Position numbers and translations under genes: made by a program
Notes under the pieces: model-generated
Database searches by the model: none
Told to the model about the DNA's origin: nothing
What the model saw: the letters and a program-made list of their open reading frames with translations, nothing else
In this document: positions 8,042-16,553 of the stretch, piece after piece
Numbering within the stretch: position 1 is the first letter of the stretch
Layout of the letters: each line of letters opens with the position of its first letter
Assembly: GCA_023228065.1 (NCBI GenBank)
Contig: JALOBX010000002.1
Coordinates: 124,001 to 188,000 of the forward strand
Source of the DNA: Candidatus Pacearchaeota archaeon
Lineage (GTDB): Archaea > Nanoarchaeota > Nanoarchaeia > Pacearchaeales > GW2011-AR1
Direction of reading: 5' to 3'
DNA length: 64,000 nt

Positions 8042-10602
8042 TTATTTCCTTCACTTATTAAAACTTCCTTCTTGTCAGAATTTACATTGGGTCCATATAT
8101 ATTTCCTTCAGAAATCCACACACATTTCAAATCAGTCTTAAATGTTCCTTCTATATAGGATTTTACATTCGTTATTTTATAATATCCACCTAAACCTAAA
8201 AATGAAGCTTCTTTTTTGCCCATTCCAATAACAGTAGGATCAATATATATAATTTGTCCTGGAACAAAATGAACATTCCCGATCATTGTTAAATCTGCAT
8301 TATATTTTCTCCTTAATTGACCTTCTCCTATTTGTCCTTCTTTTTCCATATACGCTTCAGATAAATATGGTTGATCAACTTTGTTAAAATTAACAGATTT
8401 CAATAGTCCACGATCTAATCCAATTTTTATATGATATATCCCTTTCTCTAAATCATCTTTTTCTTCTGTATTTAATTGATCAACATTAACAATTACAGAA
8501 GAAATAACTAATGCAGAATGAGCATTTTTATAAAAAACATTATTTATATCTTCTTTCTTTAAAGTATCTTTCGCATCTTCAATACTTATTAAATTTATAC
8601 CTATCGAACTATTTGTATTTTTTGCATCACCATAACAAACACTTGATAAACTCTTTTCAACTATTTTTGAAATAGAACTTTCAATAAAATCCTTTATCGT
8701 AAAAGACTTTAAATTTGTTTTAATAATCGTATCTATAAACCATGTAGAAAAACTATCTAAAGATATAGGTAAATCCGCAAGATTCACTTCCAATATTTCA
8801 CCTTCAACACAAGGATTTTCATATTTAAAAGTTCCAAGCATCGTCTGAACACCTTCAAATGTCTTATCAAAATCGTTTTCAATTGCTTTCACCATTAATA
8901 TAACCGTATCAATTAAATCCCCATAATAAACATAATAAATTCTTATATTCCCATCTGGTAATTGTTCGTTTGACTGATTTTGAATTTTCCACTCATCTAA
9001 TACTTCTTCTGTTATTTCTTCATCTTTTGATAAATTTTTCATTGCCTCATTTACATTATCTTTTTGTTTTTCAGATAAACCAATATTACCAGGAGATAAC
9101 TTAGCTTTATCGTAAAAACCTTTCAAAATAGATACAAATTTATTGTCTTCTATTCCTTCACATGATGTATTTTTTTCATATATGGATTTTTCCATATCTT
9201 TTAATTTAATCTGACCTTTTTCAAAAACTCCTATTGTTTCTGGTGCAACATCATGATAATAAACTACTTGCTTTTCAAATAACCTGGAGAATATAGTTTT
9301 GTGCAAAGCTAACTTAAATTTATTCTTTGCCATCTCTTTATCTTTTTTTATTAAATTTATTGCTGTTTCATATATCCGTTTAAGTTCTTTTGTTACCTTT
9401 GGATCATCAAGTAAAATTTCCAATACTGAAATATATGAATCATATGATCTTTTTGTTTTACTTAATTGCAACACCACAGAAGAATATTCTTTATCTGTAT
9501 CAAATAAATAATTTGCAGCAATTGCTGCTTTTATTCCAAAATCTGTTGCTCCGTTGTTTTTAGCTTTTGCTTCAGCAAAATAAGCAGGCAAAGTTCTGTT
9601 TGTCCCAAAAGATTCTGTTAGTGCAAACAAATCTGCACTTTCACTCCCTAATATAGCATCAACCATTGCACGATATTCAATTGTTAATTCAATCGTTCCA
9701 TTTTCTTTAAATGTTATATCATGATTAACCAAATAAAGATAAAGAGTTAACTTTGTTTTTTCAATTGCAGAAATAAGATTATTGCTTAAAAACGCAGACT
9801 TACTTTTAGGAACAGCCCATCCAACAACCGCTTTTAAACGAAAATAATCTGGTTTTAATTCAATATTTTTATCACTTCTAGAAAATCTCCAAATCAAATC
9901 TTTTGCACATAATCCATTTGATTGCTTCCTGTTTAAATCCGCTATTGTATTTAATTTTAAAACTAATTTTGCTTTAATATTATTATTAACTTCCGCTGGA
10001 TTTGTCCCTAACAATTCCCAATCAAAAGACTTAATCCCTACTCCCATTCCTCGTCCTTCTCTGGTCTTTGTTATACTCTCTATATCTTCGTTTCTAAAAA
10101 ATTCATCAAAATAATATTCAATCTCAAAATAATCCTCAGAAAACTTGGGAATAACTGCTTTATCTTTTTGAATTTCATCCATATTGGAAATTAAATTCGT
10201 CTTTATCATTTTATATAATCTTATCTTAGGAACAAGAAAAGCCAATTCACTAGGTTTTATTGAAAACCAATTTAATACACTCTCATCTTTATCTTTAAGT
10301 TTATGAATTAAATTTGATCCATTATACGGTATTCTAGTTATATAATCAAATTTCTTGTTTTTTCCTAAATCAGAAAAAAACTTAAGATAATTCATTAAAT
10401 AACATTGTTGCTGAAATCTGTTTTCTTCCGATTCTTCAAGAGTATCTTCTTCTATTGCTTCAGCAGAACCATCAAATTCTTTTAATGCATCTTGCTGAGC
10501 AAGTTTTTGCTGAATCTGTTCTGGAGAAAGTCCAAAAGAAAATTCAGCAAAATCTTTAATAGAAGAAAAAGAATCCGCTGATATATCTTCATATATTGCC
10601 AT
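8038..10602 (-). CDS. Baseplate hub-like virion protein
   Basis: This is an 854-residue protein. The C-terminal 120 residues contain LTMIGNVHFVPGQIIYIDP, then LGGYYKITNVKSYIEG and FKTDLKCVW. This is the arrangement seen in hub and tail-spike-base proteins (gpD/gp27/late-control-like: 'G.P.l.pG..v.i', 'Y.V..v.H', 'F.T.l'). The N-terminal part is acidic and helical (a Gln/Glu-rich segment near residues 25-65). The gene follows the gp53-like LysM wedge gene and ends the tail cluster, as expected for a hub component. The exact T4 counterpart is not assigned. GAAGG precedes the ATG. Confidence 0.65.
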   Translation of the reverse strand: MAIYEDISADSFSSIKDFAEFSFGLSPEQIQQKLAQQDALKEFDGSAEAIEEDTLEESEENRFQQQCYLMNYLKFFSDLGKNKKFDYITRIPYNGSNLIHKLKDKDESVLNWFSIKPSELAFLVPKIRLYKMIKTNLISNMDEIQKDKAVIPKFSEDYFEIEYYFDEFFRNEDIESITKTREGRGMGVGIKSFDWELLGTNPAEVNNNIKAKLVLKLNTIADLNRKQSNGLCAKDLIWRFSRSDKNIELKPDYFRLKAVVGWAVPKSKSAFLSNNLISAIEKTKLTLYLYLVNHDITFKENGTIELTIEYRAMVDAILGSESADLFALTESFGTNRTLPAYFAEAKAKNNGATDFGIKAAIAANYLFDTDKEYSSVVLQLSKTKRSYDSYISVLEILLDDPKVTKELKRIYETAINLIKKDKEMAKNKFKLALHKTIFSRLFEKQVVYYHDVAPETIGVFEKGQIKLKDMEKSIYEKNTSCEGIEDNKFVSILKGFYDKAKLSPGNIGLSEKQKDNVNEAMKNLSKDEEITEEVLDEWKIQNQSNEQLPDGNIRIYYVYYGDLIDTVILMVKAIENDFDKTFEGVQTMLGTFKYENPCVEGEILEVNLADLPISLDSFSTWFIDTIIKTNLKSFTIKDFIESSISKIVEKSLSSVCYGDAKNTNSSIGINLISIEDAKDTLKKEDINNVFYKNAHSALVISSVIVNVDQLNTEEKDDLEKGIYHIKIGLDRGLLKSVNFNKVDQPYLSEAYMEKEGQIGEGQLRRKYNADLTMIGNVHFVPGQIIYIDPTVIGMGKKEASFLGLGGYYKITNVKSYIEGTFKTDLKCVWISEGNIYGPNVNSDKKEVLISEGNK

Positions 10603-10605
10603 ACT

Positions 10606-10944
10606 TTAAACCTTCAATAATTCTAAAATTTTTTCTAATGGCAAAGGAATTAAAACCGTATCTCCGATTGTCCATCCCACCTCTGTAGGTCTTTGATTAA
10701 ACCACGCAATAACCCACCAATATTTAGGATTACCATAATATTTATCTGCCAATTTAAAATATCTATCTGTAAAATCCCAAATATGATTAACAATATTCAA
10801 AGAATTAAATTTATTAGTAGGATATGTTAAAATAGGTGATGTATATTGTTTTATTTGCTTTATTCTCCTATCTTTAAAATATTGATCATAATTAGGAGAT
10901 CTGTTTATATCAACATTTCTATCATTATATCTTGAAATAGACAT
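10606..10944 (-). CDS. Baseplate wedge gp53-like protein with LysM-like fold
   Basis: The core DRYFKLADKYYGNPKYWWVI followed by AWFNQRPTE and GDTVLIPLPLEKILELL is the LysM-like tail/baseplate motif of T4 gp53 and P2 gpX-type proteins. At 112 residues it is shorter than T4 gp53 (196) and consists of little beyond this domain. It probably joins wedge and hub at the base of the tail. It is translated from its own GGAG site, only four bases after the preceding gene. Confidence 0.8.
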   Translation of the reverse strand: MSISRYNDRNVDINRSPNYDQYFKDRRIKQIKQYTSPILTYPTNKFNSLNIVNHIWDFTDRYFKLADKYYGNPKYWWVIAWFNQRPTEVGWTIGDTVLIPLPLEKILELLKV

Positions 10945-10948
10945 CTAA

Positions 10949-11728
10949 TTATTCTCCAGGAATAGATTGTTCCCACTCTCCTTTAAATATATCATTTTCA
11001 GCAGCATCACATACACAATCACTAACTACATTATCTTGATTATAATAAGTCGTATCTTCTGTAGAAAAATCTTCTAAAGGAACACCTAACCCATATGGAA
11101 AAAGTTCCATACCATATCTGTCTTTACCCTCTGAATCCCATCCTAATTCATGATTATGCAACACAGTAAAATTAATACTTAATTTAATAAGTTTAGGGTA
11201 AATTTGTCCATTATCCCAAATAAAAACTCCTACATCTAACTCAGGATTTATAGAAATTTCATCAATATATCCAATTAATCCAGAAGTTTTTGCTTGATTA
11301 TCCCCTGGAGATGAAGAATCTTGAATTAAATTGGAAAATTTTAATTTTAATAAAGGAGAAGCACTTATTCTTGACGAACCTCCATAATTTTTCTCTTTTG
11401 TATCATAAGCCGGATATAAAAACTTTGCTAACATAGAACATTTTTCTAAATTTTCAACCGCTTCTTCAAAAGAACCAGCAGGTATGTCCCATGCGATTGA
11501 CATAGTTCTTTTTGTTCCTTTAAAAGTCACTAATGGATCATTTCTTCCATACACCGTTTCTGATTCCCAATCAGAAGAATATTTGTCATTAAAAGTTGTT
11601 AAAAAAGCTTTAAAGCTTATATGTTTCCCAGAAACAACATGATAAATATCAACAAACAATTTTTGTTTGTTTGCTATATAATCACTTTCATCAGCACCAA
11701 GATTAAAATGTGAACCATCTTTTAACAT
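10949..11728 (-). CDS. Tail tube-end/baseplate virion protein
   Basis: This is a 259-residue protein with the conserved sequence FNDKYSSDWESETVYGRNDP followed by VTFKGTKRTMSIAWDIPAGS, later ASPLLKLKFSNLI, GYIDEISINPELDVGVF and TVLHNHELGWDS. This pattern is common in contractile-tail phages directly after the tape measure, where tube-initiator or baseplate-cap proteins (functional equivalents of T4 gp48/gp54) are encoded. No catalytic residues are expected or seen. Assignment to tube initiation is by gene order and resemblance. Confidence 0.6.
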   Translation of the reverse strand: MLKDGSHFNLGADESDYIANKQKLFVDIYHVVSGKHISFKAFLTTFNDKYSSDWESETVYGRNDPLVTFKGTKRTMSIAWDIPAGSFEEAVENLEKCSMLAKFLYPAYDTKEKNYGGSSRISASPLLKLKFSNLIQDSSSPGDNQAKTSGLIGYIDEISINPELDVGVFIWDNGQIYPKLIKLSINFTVLHNHELGWDSEGKDRYGMELFPYGLGVPLEDFSTEDTTYYNQDNVVSDCVCDAAENDIFKGEWEQSIPGE

Positions 11729-11732
11729 TTTA

Positions 11733-14495
11733 TTAAGCCCTATTAATTGATTTTGCTTGATTTTCTACAATTTCACCAACTGCCTCACCAAAAACTCTAT
11801 CATTAATTTTTAATATAACATTTACAGCACTATTCCCTGTTCCAGTAGTATTTCCTTGTTTTAATCCGTTTATTGCTTCAATAAAATCAGAAAATCCATT
11901 ATTTTTTTCTTCTTTTGTTTCACTTTCAACTCTTGAAAATCTTTCAATTTGATCAACAATTTGTGTTGTAAATAAAACAGATTCCGGTTTTATTTCACCT
12001 ACATTCTTTAACATAGTAGTAAAAGTTATTAACTTATTTTCAGGCATCATATCTAATGCTTCTGCTATCATTTCCATACCCATCGCTAAAGATGAAGCAA
12101 AAATTAACATAGTTGTTATTGGAAGTAACATAAGTGTGAAAAATAATTCACCAAGTGATTTTGCCATTTTAGAAATACCATTTCCAGATGATCCCATTGC
12201 ACCTATCATATCTGTTAAAGCATTAACTAAAAGTGTTAAAGAAAGAATAATTACTGCTATTCCCACACCCATCAATGCTATTCCACCACCCAACATAAGG
12301 AATCCTACACCTAACGAAGATAAAGCAGCACCAGCAATATGTCCTATAACAGAAACGCCTATTGCAAAAGCTATTAATCCTCCTAACGCAACTAAAAATG
12401 TTGTTATTCCACCAAAATTCTTTATTGAATACATTAAAATTCCAATTGCTACTGATAACATAAGCATTCCTGCTGCCATTTTCAAAAATCCTAATCCACC
12501 ACCTTTAGGTTCTGATAATGCTCCCAAAGAACCTGAGATTTTATCTATTCCTTTACTTACAAGACCTGTAAGTTTTCCCATTAATCCCAAACCACTAGTA
12601 ACTTTATGAAAATAATATAATACTCCTATTAAAACCGGTATGAACCAATCTCCCAATGCATCAGATAAATATGCTATTTTATCAAATATCCATGTAAGAG
12701 CATTTAAAAGAGGCATGACAATAACACTAAATTTTTCTATCAATTTATTTAATTTATCTTGAAAAGATGCAGTTAAAAGAGCTTGTTCTTGTAATTCTTT
12801 TTCACTCATTGTTAATCTATCTAATTTAGATACAGCTTCATCATATCCTTTTGTTCCTTCACCAAACATTTTATTCGCTAAATTCATGTCTTCTATACCA
12901 GCAGCAGCAGCAATAGCTTTTCTTTCAAATTTTCCCATACTTTGCCAACTTCTTTCTCCACTTTCTACTGCATTAAGCAACATACGAATTCTTTCTGATT
13001 CAGAAGCATTTAATAAATCCATAGAATTCAATAAATCACCACCTAAAATCGCATTTAAATGACCAGCAGATTCAGCAGCTCCTTCAAATGTATCAAACTT
13101 CGATACAAGATTCAACATTGTATCCATATCAGATCCAAGAGCTTTCGAAGCAGCAGATAACTCTAAAAATATTTGTTTTCCCTTACTACCCCATGCTGCT
13201 AATTTTGTCATAGATTTACCAAAATCAGCAGAAAGAGTTTTTATAGATACACCTATACTTTTTGAAGCACTTACTAATGTTTTATGAAAATCTGTTACTT
13301 CTCTTGTTGATTCTTGAAATCCTTGACTTAACGTACTAAAAATTTCTGCACTATTTTGTGCTTCAATTCCAAATGTTTTAAACTTAGCAGTAGTAGTTAT
13401 AATATTTTGTTGTTCTTTTTTATCTAATGTTGTAAATTTCTGCCAATTTTCATATAATGCTGTAGCTGATTCTGTCGCTTCTTTAATTCCAACATTATAA
13501 CTCATCATATTTCTTGAAGAATCATATATTATTTGTCTATATTCTTCACCTGCGCCTGTATTTTTATGAAAATCTGCCAATAATTGACTTGTTTCTCCAA
13601 TATATTTAGCAGTTGATTCAAAAACATTTTCTATTGCTGAATGAAAGGCATTTTCAAAATTTACTATATCTGACATACCAGTGAGCATCGTCTTTGCAGC
13701 ATCACTGAAACTTCCACCAACTTTCATTGTATTAATAAAACCACCTACAATTCCTTGTTTCCAAGAATCAGAAATTCCAGTAAAAACAGTTGAAAGTTTC
13801 TTTGTTTGTGATACAATATTTGATAGTGACTGACTTCTTATATCTTCTCTTGATTGTGTTTGAGCAAATGCCATATTCTTTGCATCAATCTGAGATTGAA
13901 CCACTTCTGCTTCTTCTTTTTGCCCTGAAGACAAAAGAGAATCTCTTCGAATCTCTAAAAGTTTAAGTTCAATTCTTAATTGTGCTTCAGATACTAGTCT
14001 TAATTTTTTTTGCTTTTGTAAAAAAGTTTCTGCTCTTGTTCCATCTATATCAGATAACGATAATTTATATTCTAATAACTTTAAATCTCTTTCTTCATTT
14101 TTAAGAGATTCATCAGAAACTTCCAATCTACTTTTATGGATTTTAAATATTTCTTTCTGAGAATCTACATAATCTCTTAATTCCACAACTTGTTCTTTTT
14201 TATGAGATTTTATAGCATCAGAAAAAAGTTGAGAAACAACTTCATTAGATTTTGATAATTTATCTATAAAATCCTTTACATTATTTTTAGATTTATTGTC
14301 TTTAACTTTAACTGCTTTTTCTATTACTTTCTTAAATTCTGAAAATACTGATTCATCTATATCATCTTTATATTGTATTAGTTTAACAACTTCTTTAAAT
14401 TTTTCTTGAATATTAAGTTGATTTTTACTTATACTATTACGTAAAATGCGTAATTCATTTTTTATTTGATCATCAGTTGGTTGTATTGGTGGCAT
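11733..14495 (-). CDS. Tail tape measure protein
   Basis: This 920-residue protein sets tail length and exits with the DNA. Residues 1-200 are charged and strongly coiled-coil (KKEQVVELRDYVDSQKEIFK, LRIELKLLEIRRDSLL). Residues 230-560 are helical, with repeated Ala/Ser/Phe-rich segments typical of tape measures. Residues of about 580-830 contain several hydrophobic segments (WFIPVLIGVLYYF, MLMLSVAIGILMYSI, FLMLGGGIALMGVGIAVIIL, LFFTLMLLPITTMLIF). It is preceded by tail-chaperone-like genes and followed by baseplate genes, the standard order. Confidence 0.88.
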   Translation of the reverse strand: MPPIQPTDDQIKNELRILRNSISKNQLNIQEKFKEVVKLIQYKDDIDESVFSEFKKVIEKAVKVKDNKSKNNVKDFIDKLSKSNEVVSQLFSDAIKSHKKEQVVELRDYVDSQKEIFKIHKSRLEVSDESLKNEERDLKLLEYKLSLSDIDGTRAETFLQKQKKLRLVSEAQLRIELKLLEIRRDSLLSSGQKEEAEVVQSQIDAKNMAFAQTQSREDIRSQSLSNIVSQTKKLSTVFTGISDSWKQGIVGGFINTMKVGGSFSDAAKTMLTGMSDIVNFENAFHSAIENVFESTAKYIGETSQLLADFHKNTGAGEEYRQIIYDSSRNMMSYNVGIKEATESATALYENWQKFTTLDKKEQQNIITTTAKFKTFGIEAQNSAEIFSTLSQGFQESTREVTDFHKTLVSASKSIGVSIKTLSADFGKSMTKLAAWGSKGKQIFLELSAASKALGSDMDTMLNLVSKFDTFEGAAESAGHLNAILGGDLLNSMDLLNASESERIRMLLNAVESGERSWQSMGKFERKAIAAAAGIEDMNLANKMFGEGTKGYDEAVSKLDRLTMSEKELQEQALLTASFQDKLNKLIEKFSVIVMPLLNALTWIFDKIAYLSDALGDWFIPVLIGVLYYFHKVTSGLGLMGKLTGLVSKGIDKISGSLGALSEPKGGGLGFLKMAAGMLMLSVAIGILMYSIKNFGGITTFLVALGGLIAFAIGVSVIGHIAGAALSSLGVGFLMLGGGIALMGVGIAVIILSLTLLVNALTDMIGAMGSSGNGISKMAKSLGELFFTLMLLPITTMLIFASSLAMGMEMIAEALDMMPENKLITFTTMLKNVGEIKPESVLFTTQIVDQIERFSRVESETKEEKNNGFSDFIEAINGLKQGNTTGTGNSAVNVILKINDRVFGEAVGEIVENQAKSINRA

Positions 14496-14504
14496 TTATA
14501 TCTC

Positions 14505-14831
14505 TTATTTAAAAGGCCATTTAATTCCCGTTATTCTTTCAAATTTTGAAACAGCAGAAAGTAATTCATATTTACTTTTATATGTTTGAGGAGCATCAAA
14601 TCCATACTTTGCAACATCTTTTATATAAAGATATTCCTTTCCTATCGTTTTTGCCATATTTTCAAGTTGAAGTTTTGTACCTTTAAATTGCATATTTTCT
14701 GTTTTTGCTCCAAACATTTTGTTTAAAACCATTTTAATTCCTGTACCAAACCAAGCAAGCCAACTTTCATTAACTTTTTGATTTTCTTTTGTCATTTGAG
14801 CACTTGCATCATTTAATTCGATAATAAGCAT
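14505..14831 (-). CDS. Small hypothetical protein before the tape measure
   Basis: This is a 108-residue mixed-charge protein with one amphipathic hydrophobic stretch (SWLAWFGTGIKMVLNKMF, near residues 23-40), the rest soluble. I do not recognise its family. AGGGG precedes the ATG by 6 bases. Its location between the chaperone-like overlap pair and the tape measure suggests a role in tail assembly, but nothing in the sequence proves that. Confidence 0.6.
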   Translation of the reverse strand: MLIIELNDASAQMTKENQKVNESWLAWFGTGIKMVLNKMFGAKTENMQFKGTKLQLENMAKTIGKEYLYIKDVAKYGFDAPQTYKSKYELLSAVSKFERITGIKWPFK

Positions 14832-14886
14832 ATTTATCCCCTATTATATTATAATCCAAACATAATTAGTCATAAAATCAAAATAT

Positions 14887-15102
14887 CTATTTTGATTTAC
14901 CTTTTTTGCTATTCTTTTTTATTGCTTTATTTTCTTCTTCTTTTTGAGTAATTAAAGCTTGATAATAAAACTCTCTTAATTTGGAAGGAATCTTAGTATA
15001 ACATGAATACCAATCAAAATTCGCAGCATACACCAAATGAAATATCATTTGATGAACATTTTTCATATATTTATCACTTAGGCCAAAAAAATTCAGTGCC
15101 AT
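14887..15102 (-). CDS. Small tail-assembly chaperone-like protein overlapping the gp26-like gene
   Basis: This is a 71-residue protein if started at the ATG at 15102 (MALNFFGLSDKYMKNVHQM). The pattern 'IHxxVYxxxFDWxxCYxxPxxLRxFYYQxL', then a Lys/Glu-rich tail, resembles small T4-like tail or hub assembly proteins that precede the tape measure. The frame stays open upstream to a GTG at 15135, but that start has no reasonable site. The overlap with the gp26-like gene (15074-15102) contains seven consecutive T residues, at which ribosomes could move from the gp26 frame into this one. Whether it is made alone, as a fusion, or both is unresolved. Confidence 0.65.
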   Translation of the reverse strand: MALNFFGLSDKYMKNVHQMIFHLVYAANFDWYSCYTKIPSKLREFYYQALITQKEEENKAIKKNSKKGKSK

Positions 15103-15943
15103 ATGGCACAACAATATCCTCCTCTGTAACACCACAACTTGGACATTCCCATTTTGTTTTTAATACTATGTCTGGAGAACAAGCAGTATATACTACTTTA
15201 AAAAACCTAGTATCTAACATTGGCACAGTTTTTGTAAATTTTAAAAGAGTAGCAGCATCTTTTTTCCCATTAACTTCAATAATAGACCTTCTTAACTGAA
15301 GTGTAAAGTTTTCTTCATTAATCAAAGCATTTTTATTATTCTTTGATACTTCTTGAATATATTTTTCATCTTCTCCAGTCAATAACCTAAATTTTATATT
15401 TGCTTTCGTCTTTGGTAAAATTAAAGAAAATACCCCAGGAGAATCAATACTTAATTCAACATCTTTAGATTCTATATACATTAAAACTTCTTTATAATCT
15501 TTAATTACTGCTTTATTTAAATCATAATCAAAATTAGACCGTGTGTCACATGCAGGACAAACAATTTTTGCAGAATATTCTGGACCTAACCCATTTATCC
15601 TTGCTGCTAATAAAATTGCATTTCTATCACCTATTGTTATCTTTTCTGGATTAACCTTGTCTAATAAAATGCTTTTCATTAACCTATCTAAAACTATACC
15701 TTTTTTAATTAAAGACTTGCTTGTTAAAATATCCTCTTCTTGTGCTGTCATTTCTTTTATTTCTATATTCTTTTTCTTATAAAAAGGATGATTAACTGGA
15801 TATACTTCTCCCCACGATGGAAGTTCAACTGCTACAATAGGAAAATCTATTTTTGTTTCTTCTACTTCTATCTTTTCTTCTTTTAAATCAACAGGAATAT
15901 CATCATTGTTTTGAATAGGATTAAATCTATTAGAATCATTCAT
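15074..15943 (-). CDS. Baseplate hub/tail-assembly protein (T4 gp26-like, PF12322 type)
   Basis: This is a 289-residue protein, with the start set at the ATG at 15943 because GAGG lies about 8 bases upstream. The segment PSWGEVYPVNHPF then 'IEIKEMTAQEEDILTS', 'LDRLMKSIL' and 'GDRNAILLAARINGLGPEY' follows the T4 baseplate-hub gp26 family pattern. Two CxxC pairs, CPACD and CPSCG, lie near residues 145 and 275 and are likely a zinc site. It is encoded just after the tube gene and just before the tape measure, the usual place for tail chaperones. Confidence 0.75.
   Translation of the reverse strand: MNDSNRFNPIQNNDDIPVDLKEEKIEVEETKIDFPIVAVELPSWGEVYPVNHPFYKKKNIEIKEMTAQEEDILTSKSLIKKGIVLDRLMKSILLDKVNPEKITIGDRNAILLAARINGLGPEYSAKIVCPACDTRSNFDYDLNKAVIKDYKEVLMYIESKDVELSIDSPGVFSLILPKTKANIKFRLLTGEDEKYIQEVSKNNKNALINEENFTLQLRRSIIEVNGKKDAATLLKFTKTVPMLDTRFFKVVYTACSPDIVLKTKWECPSCGVTEEDIVVPYGTEFFWPK
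15085..15091 (-). other. T7 run in the overlap of the two tail-chaperone frames (candidate frameshift site)
   Basis: On the coding strand the gp26 frame reads GAA TTT TTT TGG. The overlapping frame reads AAT TTT TTT GGC across the same bases. A +1 or -2 shift on the T run would fuse the gp26-like protein to the small downstream frame, 11 bases before the gp26 stop. Frameshift fusion of chaperones just before the tape measure is established for lambda G/GT. Here it is only a possibility. Confidence 0.4.
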
Positions 15944-15981
15944 AAAACACCTCATAAATTGTTATATTGATAAAGACTTAA

Positions 15982-16530
15982 TTAATTTGCGCTTCCTGGA
16001 TTCCAAGTATCACCACTGTTTATTGCATTACCTAAAACACTTATCCAAGCCCAATCAAATCTTAATGTTACTTCATAGGTAAGAAGATCATCACTTTCAT
16101 AATCAAGTTCACCAAATTTAACAGACTTTACCCAAGCATTTTTAAGCGTCCATTTCTCATTTACATTTCCCATATCATCAAGTTGTTCAATAACTACATT
16201 CCCTAATGCAAGTATTGATTTGTTTTTTGATAAAGTTTCTAAATCGTTTTCTGTAGAAGGCGGATTATAACCTGCTGCACTAATCATATCTACAAAATTC
16301 TTTGCTCCGTCTGGATCTATTGGATCTACTGTTGAAAAAGACATTTCTTCCCATTCTACTCTTCCTGGAAAGAAGAATGTATGATTCAAATATGCATGTT
16401 TACTTTCTGTTAAACTAAATGAAGGTTTTGTGACTTTTTTAAGAGTATAAACAGGCACTCCCAAAATCATTAATCTCCATCTATAAGCTCTTTTTGGCTC
16501 TGATTGTATCCCATCACTCCAGAATCCCAT
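15982..16530 (-). CDS. Tail tube protein (gp19-like)
   Basis: This 182-residue subunit stacks as hexamers to form the inner tail tube. The N-terminus MGFWSDGIQSEPKRAYRW and segments 'PSFSLTESKHAYLNHTFFFP', 'GRVEWEEMSFSTVDP' and 'WTLKNAWVKSVKFGELDY' follow the gp19/tube family. The length is close to T4 gp19 (163). GGAG lies 7 bases before the ATG. It comes directly after the sheath gene in transcription order, as in T4. Confidence 0.92.
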   Translation of the reverse strand: MGFWSDGIQSEPKRAYRWRLMILGVPVYTLKKVTKPSFSLTESKHAYLNHTFFFPGRVEWEEMSFSTVDPIDPDGAKNFVDMISAAGYNPPSTENDLETLSKNKSILALGNVVIEQLDDMGNVNEKWTLKNAWVKSVKFGELDYESDDLLTYEVTLRFDWAWISVLGNAINSGDTWNPGSAN

Positions 16531-16553
16531 TTTATTTCTCCACGTTCTTGTTA

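Noticed and set aside
12136..12609. Plus-strand frame of 157 residues opposite the tape measure
   Set aside because: Composition (Pro/Ile/Asn) is that of an antisense shadow of hydrophobic tape-measure helices, and the minus-strand gene is clear.
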